Shown here one piece after another: positions 33,859 to 41,154 of a stretch of DNA of 41,154 nt (its first letter is position 1; each line of letters begins with the position of its first letter). The notes below the pieces were generated by a model. That model was not told the origin of the DNA. It saw only the letters and a list, made by a program, of their open reading frames with translations, and did no database searches. The DNA comes from Euryarchaeota archaeon UBA182. Its GTDB lineage: Archaea > Thermoplasmatota > Poseidoniia > Poseidoniales > Thalassarchaeaceae. The translations under genes and the position numbers were made by a program. The stretch covers positions 49,908 through 91,061 of the forward strand of contig DAGH01000011.1 in assembly GCA_002495675.1 (NCBI GenBank), given 5' to 3'.

Positions 33859-33933
33859 GCCACTGTGGCTTAGGGGTATAGCGTCGCCTTGGTAAGGCGA
33901 AGGTCGGGGGTTCAATTCCCCCCAGTGGCTCCA
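33859..33933 (+). tRNA. tRNA-Thr (anticodon GGU), CCA encoded
   Basis: A 75-base class I tRNA with acceptor GCCACTG/CAGTGGC, discriminator T and encoded CCA. The anticodon stem TCGCC/GGCGA encloses loop TTGGTAA (anticodon GGU). The T arm GGGGG-TTCAATT-CCCCC is intact. No intron is present. Confidence 0.97.
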
Positions 33934-33958
33934 AGTAATGGAACCTACATTCGCAGAA

Positions 33959-33966
33959 TTGATAAT
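33959..33966 (+). promoter_or_regulatory. TATA-like box of the fourth giant gene
   Basis: TTGATAAT is centred about 25 bases before ATG 33988, the same spacing as for the gene at 280. It lies 26 bases past the end of tRNA-Thr, so this gene probably has its own leaderless transcript. Confidence 0.5.
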
Positions 33967-33987
33967 CCAACCACTCCTCTCCGCCCC

Positions 33988-36900
33988 ATGTACCGTGTGA
34001 ATGTCAGACGAGCACTCCTAATGTCGGCCCTGATGCTGCTGCTTCCGACAACACAAGCGAATGTGTCTGATTGGAGAGGGCCAGATGCTGTGAAGCCAAC
34101 CCAGGATGGTTCAGAATTCACTGCCTTCCGAGTCCCCACAAATGCTACAGTATTGGACAGTTGGGTGGAGATATCAAATGATGAAAACGCCCAGTCGAGG
34201 GATGACCTTCTTTCATGGTCTGTTGATCAGGGGTTGGACCAAGGCATAAGGAGTGGAACCTCATTCAGCTCCAGTGGCGAAATCATACTGACTGATGATT
34301 TCACCGTGTCGATCGTCGAGGATTTCGACGATGGGAATTACACCATAGAGATGCCTTCTGGATACTACCACTCGCCCGGAGTCCTGAGTGTCTACACCAT
34401 CCAAGAGGTTTCGGCAAGTTCGGGGTGCGGGAACCAGTCCTCTGTCGTGATTTCCTACGGCCATGATTTTGACTCGGACGGATTTTTGGACACCCAAGAG
34501 ATTTCCACTTCCACTGAGTATTGCCCTTCTTCGGGGATGGATACCAGCGTCACATCTCTGAACATTACCTCCATTGGGAGTGGATACGGGGATGGCAATC
34601 TTTCAGCATCAGGCGGAGGGGGGTCCGGCTTCACTGGAACATACCTATCTGGCCGAGGAATCGGATCAGCATCTCTAATTTCTGGAGGTTCAGGGTACGC
34701 CAACGGCACAGTGTTCAATGTCGCTTGCGGCAGGGACTGCCCTGGATCAGGTGCCACCGTCACCGCCACATCGGTGGACAGCACTGGCGCAATCACAAGC
34801 ATATCACTGACAAGCCATGGCGCAAATTACACGACTGATCACGTCCTAACACTGGACAATACGGGATCCTCAGGCAGGCAGGCTGACATCTCTGTGACAT
34901 TGAATGCAACAGGCCATCTCGCGGTTGCAGAAATCGAGACACTGGGCACCGGCTACACCTCCGCCCCCACGATCGTCCTTTCTGGCACAGGGACAGGGGG
35001 GGTCATCACCCCTGGCTTGGGAGGATCATTCAATTGGCTCGCAAATGACAACCCAAACTCAGCAGATAATGCCGCATGCATCGAAGGAGGCCACATCATC
35101 GATCTTGGGCAGGACCTTGACAATGACGGAGTATTGGACCCCACGGAGATAACACAGAACCTGACACTCTGTCACAACCCGGATATTAACCACTGGTCAT
35201 CTGTTTTGGCTGACACCATAGGAGGTACGGTTTACCTTGATCAGAGGAACCTTTCCCATGGCGTGGTCCCAGCACGCGCTGCTGAGGGCAAAGTAATGGC
35301 TGCAACGCTTCCAGGAAGCCCTGTCCCAGCCGGGACGGACACCTCACTATTCCTACCTCCCCTGGACGTACCATCAAGCGACCTACAGATTGGATATTAC
35401 CTTTCATTTGATCATTGGTACCACGTCGACAGTACTTCGCTCGGGGGGGGAGATGGAGCATGGTTGGAATACAGGCTACTCAATGGAAGCTGGGGGACCT
35501 GGAGTTTCGTTGAGCCCACCACGGGATACCCTAGCACACTGTCTCCCGACGGTCCGGATGTAAGTGGCCAGCCGTCAGGCGCGCTGCCAGTTTTCGCCTC
35601 TTCCACCCACAGTGGCTGGACTTCAGACGAGATCGACCTCACGACAATTCCCGGGATATCAGAGGCAGACCAGATCCAATTTAGGTTCAGGCTATGGACA
35701 CACCCATCGGCCCAGAACCTCAGGCCCGGCTGGTACCTAGACAATATCTCGTATGTCAACGCAGGGGGGACAGACGGGGGCTGGCACCATGGGTGTTCAT
35801 CTGCCGCCGGCACGACCTGTGGTTACTCAAACTATGCATATGGTGCACTCCAGACCCAAATTAGCACCCAAGGGGCAACCACCTCGTCAAAGATAAGGCT
35901 GAATGTGGAGTATGATCTGGAGGGGAGCTCGTTCGACAATTACTGCGTCGAACTCTCGACCAACAATCAGACTTGGACAGACATATCATCATCCAGCTCC
36001 ACAACTACTCAGAATTGTGAAGATAGATCAGGAGCGATCCCCGGAAACACAGGTGATCAGAGTGGAGGATTGGTGATTCAGGAGTTCAACATACCAGCCC
36101 AGTTCCTAAATCTCAACACGGTCCATCTAAGGATAATCGTTGACACCGACGGATCAGTGACCTACGGATCGCCTCAGGACAACTTTGAGGGCGTATTCCT
36201 AACAGACGTCTCACTCGTGACCCCCGGGACCGCTGTCCTCTGGTCCGATGATCTGTCCACCTCCACCACATTCTTCCACTACGCAGCCACTCCGCCATCG
36301 ACCTCCTTCGGTGGACCGTTCGATGATTGGGGCCACATACAGAGATTTGGGGGCAGGGTGGATCAGACCATGGGTTTCGAGAACTCTTTCGCAACACCGC
36401 CATTGACCGACCATGCCAGCGGGTGGAGCCACTCGGGCAGCACGGGCGCCACGACATGGGACTATGGATTCCCGGGCTCATCCTTGACGCTTTCCGAACC
36501 CAAGAGCTTCCCTTATCTGTATGGCACGGGCCTCACAGGAGAATACTCGGATAATTGGAACGGATACCTCCAATCACCCCAATATGACATACCGCCCTCT
36601 GGCGCGACTCTGCAGTTTGCAAAGTGGGCATGCATGGATTCTTTCGACGGCGACGGTGCAGTACTACAATACAAGGTGAACAATGGAGGTTGGCAATATT
36701 TCCAGCCCTCCATTCCAGGTTGGTACGATGGGACGAAGTCATCAACATGGAATAACCCATTCGGGAACAATGAGGTATGGATTAACGATGATTGTGGACT
36801 CGATACCATGTCAATGAGAGAAGCCCCACTGGATCAGTGGGGAGGCGACTCGATGACCTTTAGATTCTGGTTCAGATCGGACACTTGCTGTCAAAGCTCG

Positions 36901-39900
36901 ACATGGGCGACCGATGATTTCGAGGGCTTCTACCTCGACGACTTTGGAATCCTAATTCCCAACTACAGCTCGAATGGCTCATGGTTGAGCCCATCAGTGG
37001 ACATATCGAGTCACGATTCATTCAACCTAGGGTATGTTGACGTCGATGCGGAGATACCGGATGAAACCAGAGTACTTGCTACCATCATCGACTCGAGCAC
37101 AATGACCCCTATCGACGGTTATCGAATGAGATCCCTACCTTTGTCTCTGGCAGGTCTGGACCATAGCGAGAACCCTTTGATTAGCATCCAACTGCACCTT
37201 GAGACAACAAATTCTAGCCTGACTCCTGCCATAAAGTCACTAAGGATAGATGGATTTAGGACGCTTTCCGCAGCTTCGGGGGAGGGTAATGGCTGGGATT
37301 TCAGCCCAAGCGTAGTCGTCGAAAACGGAGAAATAGTCACCTCGGGAATAGCAGGAAGCATAAGCTCGGATTTCCTCACATCTTCCAGACCGATAAAGGC
37401 AGTCTCAGTCACAGGGGACTACTCTGGCGTCTCAGTCACATTCAAAGACGCGAACGGAGGAGTAATTGGCCCGCAATCCACAACCGGGGGGATTGTCGAG
37501 TTCCCATGGTCTCAACCTGGTTACCAAGCTTCGATTTCATTGTCGCCTACTGGTAGCATAAATCAACTCAACATCTCCGCAAAGTTCGCGGAGCCTGCCC
37601 GGGAACCGACCGTTGACCTGGGGTCGGACGGCGATGATGATTGGTCATTCCCGTTCGGATCAAGTTATGGCCACCTCGGATGGCAGTCGCTTCTCTACGG
37701 CAATTCCCAACAGAGAAGTACGACATTGTCATTGAACCCGTCCGCATCTTCGACCATCTCCGCCCTCATTCCAGGGGGCTCATCCACGGACCCAAGCGTG
37801 GATTCAACCTCTTGGCTTGCAGCAGGATTCATCGCTATTTCTCCGGTGGGGTCCGACTCACTAGATTCCCCGGTGACTGTATCTATCGGCTCAGCGTCGA
37901 AAACAACTGGAACTTCAAACGTTGGCCCCGATTTCATACACCTCACTGGTCAGATGATATCAGCGGCCAATGCTTTGCAACCCACGATCACCGATGCTGA
38001 AAGCGGGCGGGAGTGGAAAGAAGTCACCTTCGAAGTTTCATCAGGTCAAAGCCAGACCGTTTCGATATCCACTTTCGGATTATCGTATTACCTCGAGGAG
38101 AACGTCTCAGCCCTTCAGGACGTCGTGACGGATTCGATATCAGAAATCCAATCGAACTCTTCGAACACCGACGTTCCGGTCAAGGTTACTTCCAATGGAG
38201 GGATGCTTTCTATCGGCGGTGGCGCTTACTATGACTATATCACGACAAATTACCCATTCAACCCGCCAAACTCCTTTGTCCCACGGGCAGACAACTTCGT
38301 TTTGACCACAGAGCACAGTCATCTGTATGACATCAGACACATATCCTCTATTCGGTTGACGGGCCAGACAGAAGGTGGTCTAGCGATATACACCGCGACA
38401 TCCAATGACGGAGATTGGGCGGATACGACCTCCACGGTATTTCAGGAATCTGGCGACGGCCTTCCTGGCATAGCGATTGTTCCAGAGGAGTCTGCGGTTC
38501 AGGTTGTCAGCTACCCTGACGGTAGGGAGACATTGAGGGTCAACTGGTCGCTTGCAGCTTCATGGGGGCCTGACGACGTATCGACAATATCCTGGACCTC
38601 CAGTGCAATAGACTCCAATGGCGACGTTCGATGGAGTGCCGAGTCGTCAAGCGGTGTTGGAGGGAGGTCTGCGTATGAGAATGACCTTGAGATAGACTCA
38701 TTTTCGGTCACAAATCATTTGGGGAACCTGGTATCAGACCAATTTTCGTCAATGTACCCATTCCCAGTGGATCCTGGCAACAATCTCCTCATTGAGGGGG
38801 CCGTTAGGTTCGAGGGATCCCCCGATCTCAGGCCAGATTCGCAGGATTTCGGTGTATCTGTAAACCTGTCTGGGACGATGTTACCATTAACCTCAGATGA
38901 AAACGGGGTATTCCATGGACAGGTCACCATCCCAAGTGGGATCAACTCGATTTCCCTTACACCCATCATCGACAGAGTAGGTCCAATCGGGCAAGCAATG
39001 GGTGGAGAGGATTTGACTGTCAATCCGCCTGTCATCAATGCAGTAGTGGATTCCGAACCCCCCGTGGCAGGCCCAATTCAAATCCTCACGCCACTCGGTT
39101 TCCAGAATGCGGCCGGGAAGATTGTGAGCCCTGACATGCCATTGTCCGTCTATGTCACGGTGTCTGATTCCGATGCCAGGGCATCAAATGCGACGCTTCG
39201 ATATTGGCGCGCAGTCATGGATGACGCCAACATGGATGGAATACCCGAACCATCAGAATATAGCTCCATGACCATGCCACTCTCCATAGGTTTCTCAGGG
39301 GAGGAACAATTGAACTTCAACGATATTGACCTGACGGGTGTGCCGTTCAATAGCCCGGTCTACATGTACATCGAAGGCACAGATTGGTCAGGAAGAACAT
39401 ACCAGTCTGGTGGTACAGGAGGTGGACCGGGAGCTGAGGAGGCATGGGCAACCCTACTGGTGGCAGAAGACATCGAGACGCAGATAATTACCTCAGGATA
39501 CTCACTTGACAGGATGGAGGGCTATCTCTTGCCCGGTACATTGCACACCTTCAAGATGCTGATCGATGAGCCTAACGGAATAATGACGCTTGATGGAATC
39601 GATGTCATGCTCTGCGACGATGGGCCAACAGGCCTTGGAAAGATGCATTGGAACCCAGCGGAAATGATACTTTCCTCCCCATCAGACTCCCACGTGGATC
39701 TGATTGAGGCGAGGGCCATCCCACAACAGTCAGAATCGATACTGGAGATTCAGATGGACTTCGCATTGGACTGGGACTTCCCGTGGTCCCCAGGAGAATC
39801 GCAGTGTAGCCCGAGAGTCAGAATTACTGACGACCTTCAAGTCATAGCAGAATCCTCGCTGTTGACCACCCTCTCATGGGAACTCGACAATCAGTTGGAG

Positions 39901-41154
39901 GCCATCCCCACTTCTGCACAGGACCTAACCCTCCCCATAGGAGAGAGCGATGATACTGGAATTTACCTGATGAAGGGGGACTCTTTCAAGGTGAATGGAA
40001 CTCTTGTACACTCTGGATCAGGTGCCCCATTCACCATGGACCCGATGGGCATGATGGTCGAGGTTCACTTCATCTATGGCTCAACTCGCGTTAGCGACTC
40101 CTCGACTGTAGGCGAGGCTGGTGCATGGGACGTCGAGTTATCCCTCCCAGATAGACCACCAGTTTACCCCGTAATGGAAATAGTCACAACGGTAATTGAC
40201 CCGCCTGGCTCAAGCGGCTCTCATGAAAATAATGACATCTCCATAACAGTGGATTCTGCTGCACCCACGATTCTGTTTGACCAGACCGCCTATCCCGATA
40301 GCTCGCTGTCAGTCGAGGAGTCCGATCTGATGAACAGGGTCAAGGTGACGCTACAGATCAATGATGCGGTGGGCATGCAGACTGGAGACATACAAGTCGC
40401 GTGGGTATTCAAGAGAGGTGGAAGCGTGATTAGCCCGGTCAGTTTTGGCTCTCTGCCCTTGATCGCTGACCAAGTCCAGTTCGACATATACCAAGGAGAG
40501 TTGGATATGACTCAATCCCTCACGACCCAACTGATAGATGGCGACTTTGCAGAGTTCTGGGTCGTCTCCACGGACAGAGCGGGAAATCCTGTGAACGGGC
40601 TCGGCAGCGAAGCACTCCCAAAGAGGGTCGACATTAGAATCATGGAGTTCTTGCCTACTCTGACGAATACCGTGTTCGACCCGACTGACAAGCCACTACC
40701 CGGTCAGAGAGTAACGATGAAGACATTCTGGTCCAATCTCGGCAAGAGAGAAGGGACCCTCTCTTTGTCCCTCTGGGAGAGCAAGGGCGGGGACGAGTGG
40801 GCCCAATCCCCCCCTGCAGATAATGTAGAGGTCACTCTGGGGGCGAGCGTCACCAGTGTCGTCGTTGAGTTTGTTTACGAACCAAGTCTGCCCGGGGTTC
40901 CAGTGCTTTACGTCATTGACTCAGGGGATTTCGAAAACCTTGCATACCCAGTAGATGGGCTGATCGTCTCATCAGCCGACGTTGAGTCTGTTTCTTCCGG
41001 AGATTCAATGTTGGTTTGGACCGTTATAGCATTCGTTGCGGCCATCACACTCGCGGTTGGGGCCTACATGGTCAGAACGGCGTCTAACAACAGAGATGAT
41101 GACTATTACGATGACGATGAATACGAAGACTACGAAGAGGATTACGAAGAGGAT
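33988..41154 (+). CDS. Giant anchored surface protein, 3' end cut by window (at least 2389 codons)
   Basis: The frame is open from ATG 33988 to the last base, with no stop in the segments I translated. The signal peptide (ALLMSALMLLLPTTQA, cleavage before NVSDW) is clear. Residues about 190-340 contain GxGY repeats: GSGYGDG, GSGYANG, GANYTTD and GTGYTSAP. They are flanked by two calcium-type loops with a following cysteine (DFDSDGFLDTQEI, DLDNDGVLDPTEI). Three jelly-roll/MAM-like modules (about 465-990) show WLEYRLLNGSW, CVELSTNNQTW, VLQYKVNNGGW and endings of the type GWYLDNI and GFYLDDF. The segment VDLGSDGDDDWSFPFGS follows at about 1209. A helix near 2343-2365 (LVWTVIAFVAAITLAVGAYMV) anchors the protein, then an Asp/Glu/Tyr-rich tail begins and runs off the window. 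No catalytic motif is recognised. Matrix, adhesion or substrate binding is inferred from topology. Confidence 0.9.
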   Translation, partial: MYRVNVRRALLMSALMLLLPTTQANVSDWRGPDAVKPTQDGSEFTAFRVPTNATVLDSWVEISNDENAQSRDDLLSWSVDQGLDQGIRSGTSFSSSGEIILTDDFTVSIVEDFDDGNYTIEMPSGYYHSPGVLSVYTIQEVSASSGCGNQSSVVISYGHDFDSDGFLDTQEISTSTEYCPSSGMDTSVTSLNITSIGSGYGDGNLSASGGGGSGFTGTYLSGRGIGSASLISGGSGYANGTVFNVACGRDCPGSGATVTATSVDSTGAITSISLTSHGANYTTDHVLTLDNTGSSGRQADISVTLNATGHLAVAEIETLGTGYTSAPTIVLSGTGTGGVITPGLGGSFNWLANDNPNSADNAACIEGGHIIDLGQDLDNDGVLDPTEITQNLTLCHNPDINHWSSVLADTIGGTVYLDQRNLSHGVVPARAAEGKVMAATLPGSPVPAGTDTSLFLPPLDVPSSDLQIGYYLSFDHWYHVDSTSLGGGDGAWLEYRLLNGSWGTWSFVEPTTGYPSTLSPDGPDVSGQPSGALPVFASSTHSGWTSDEIDLTTIPGISEADQIQFRFRLWTHPSAQNLRPGWYLDNISYVNAGGTDGGWHHGCSSAAGTTCGYSNYAYGALQTQISTQGATTSSKIRLNVEYDLEGSSFDNYCVELSTNNQTWTDISSSSSTTTQNCEDRSGAIPGNTGDQSGGLVIQEFNIPAQFLNLNTVHLRIIVDTDGSVTYGSPQDNFEGVFLTDVSLVTPGTAVLWSDDLSTSTTFFHYAATPPSTSFGGPFDDWGHIQRFGGRVDQTMGFENSFATPPLTDHASGWSHSGSTGATTWDYGFPGSSLTLSEPKSFPYLYGTGLTGEYSDNWNGYLQSPQYDIPPSGATLQFAKWACMDSFDGDGAVLQYKVNNGGWQYFQPSIPGWYDGTKSSTWNNPFGNNEVWINDDCGLDTMSMREAPLDQWGGDSMTFRFWFRSDTCCQSSTWATDDFEGFYLDDFGILIPNYSSNGSWLSPSVDISSHDSFNLGYVDVDAEIPDETRVLATIIDSSTMTPIDGYRMRSLPLSLAGLDHSENPLISIQLHLETTNSSLTPAIKSLRIDGFRTLSAASGEGNGWDFSPSVVVENGEIVTSGIAGSISSDFLTSSRPIKAVSVTGDYSGVSVTFKDANGGVIGPQSTTGGIVEFPWSQPGYQASISLSPTGSINQLNISAKFAEPAREPTVDLGSDGDDDWSFPFGSSYGHLGWQSLLYGNSQQRSTTLSLNPSASSTISALIPGGSSTDPSVDSTSWLAAGFIAISPVGSDSLDSPVTVSIGSASKTTGTSNVGPDFIHLTGQMISAANALQPTITDAESGREWKEVTFEVSSGQSQTVSISTFGLSYYLEENVSALQDVVTDSISEIQSNSSNTDVPVKVTSNGGMLSIGGGAYYDYITTNYPFNPPNSFVPRADNFVLTTEHSHLYDIRHISSIRLTGQTEGGLAIYTATSNDGDWADTTSTVFQESGDGLPGIAIVPEESAVQVVSYPDGRETLRVNWSLAASWGPDDVSTISWTSSAIDSNGDVRWSAESSSGVGGRSAYENDLEIDSFSVTNHLGNLVSDQFSSMYPFPVDPGNNLLIEGAVRFEGSPDLRPDSQDFGVSVNLSGTMLPLTSDENGVFHGQVTIPSGINSISLTPIIDRVGPIGQAMGGEDLTVNPPVINAVVDSEPPVAGPIQILTPLGFQNAAGKIVSPDMPLSVYVTVSDSDARASNATLRYWRAVMDDANMDGIPEPSEYSSMTMPLSIGFSGEEQLNFNDIDLTGVPFNSPVYMYIEGTDWSGRTYQSGGTGGGPGAEEAWATLLVAEDIETQIITSGYSLDRMEGYLLPGTLHTFKMLIDEPNGIMTLDGIDVMLCDDGPTGLGKMHWNPAEMILSSPSDSHVDLIEARAIPQQSESILEIQMDFALDWDFPWSPGESQCSPRVRITDDLQVIAESSLLTTLSWELDNQLEAIPTSAQDLTLPIGESDDTGIYLMKGDSFKVNGTLVHSGSGAPFTMDPMGMMVEVHFIYGSTRVSDSSTVGEAGAWDVELSLPDRPPVYPVMEIVTTVIDPPGSSGSHENNDISITVDSAAPTILFDQTAYPDSSLSVEESDLMNRVKVTLQINDAVGMQTGDIQVAWVFKRGGSVISPVSFGSLPLIADQVQFDIYQGELDMTQSLTTQLIDGDFAEFWVVSTDRAGNPVNGLGSEALPKRVDIRIMEFLPTLTNTVFDPTDKPLPGQRVTMKTFWSNLGKREGTLSLSLWESKGGDEWAQSPPADNVEVTLGASVTSVVVEFVYEPSLPGVPVLYVIDSGDFENLAYPVDGLIVSSADVESVSSGDSMLVWTVIAFVAAITLAVGAYMVRTASNNRDDDYYDDDEYEDYEEDYEED

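Noticed and set aside
1..41154. CRISPR arrays, insertion sequences, prophage or known defence operons
   Set aside because: I saw no regularly spaced repeats, transposase, integrase or Cas-like motifs. The HD protein and the helicase have ordinary cellular families as the simpler explanation.

Overview
The window looks like a piece of a marine, Thermoplasmata-related archaeon, most likely Marine Group II (Candidatus Poseidoniales). That placement is an inference from gene content, not a database match. The archaeal signature genes are RNA polymerase subunit E' (Rpo7), Spt4, ribosomal proteins eS24 and eS31, the archaeal D-aminoacyl-tRNA deacylase Dtd2, an HVO_0476-type zinc-ribbon protein and an XPD/Rad3-type helicase. 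Base composition is moderate, intergenic gaps are short, 3' ends often touch or overlap, and several first genes have a TATA-like element about 25 bases before the start codon, as expected for leaderless archaeal mRNAs.

Layout: 1-69 is the 3' end of an unrecognised gene, followed by tRNA-Leu(UAA) on the minus strand. 280-12127 holds two tandem plus-strand surface-protein genes. The second encodes a 2971-residue protein with TSP3-like calcium repeats, a transglutaminase-like domain, many Ig-like domains, one membrane helix and a DUF4129-like cytoplasmic domain. 12130-15128 is a minus-strand group: an RHH regulator, an XPD-like helicase and a small unknown. The RHH gene is divergent from an HD-domain (SAMHD1-like) phosphohydrolase, and the shared spacer contains three tandem 11-bp units. 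Glutamate dehydrogenase and purC follow on the plus strand. 19020-25361 is a minus-strand pair: a 1903-residue anchored beta-propeller/CARDB surface protein coupled to a small cytosolic unknown.

25590-26874 is the conserved rpoE'-spt4-eS24-eS31 transcription/translation operon. It is followed by a convergent WD/PQQ-like propeller protein, then dtdA overlapping a proline dehydrogenase gene, a minus-strand HVO_0476 zinc protein, and a divergent methyltransferase-like gene. The last converges, with a 124-base overlap, on a membrane-tethered subtilisin whose upstream neighbour is a six-helix membrane protein with C-terminal zinc ribbons. Divergent tRNA-Ser(GGA) and tRNA-Thr(GGU) genes precede a fourth giant surface-protein gene, which is open from 33988 to the window end (at least 2389 codons).

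About 60 percent of the window encodes four large signal-peptide proteins, each with a single C-terminal membrane helix and a different cytoplasmic tail. Amino-acid nitrogen genes (glutamate and proline dehydrogenases) and a membrane-anchored extracellular protease fit a peptide-using heterotroph. I see no CRISPR array, insertion sequence, rRNA or obvious prophage. No intergenic stretch exceeds 300 bases; the longest, 25362-25589, holds the rpoE' promoter and leader.
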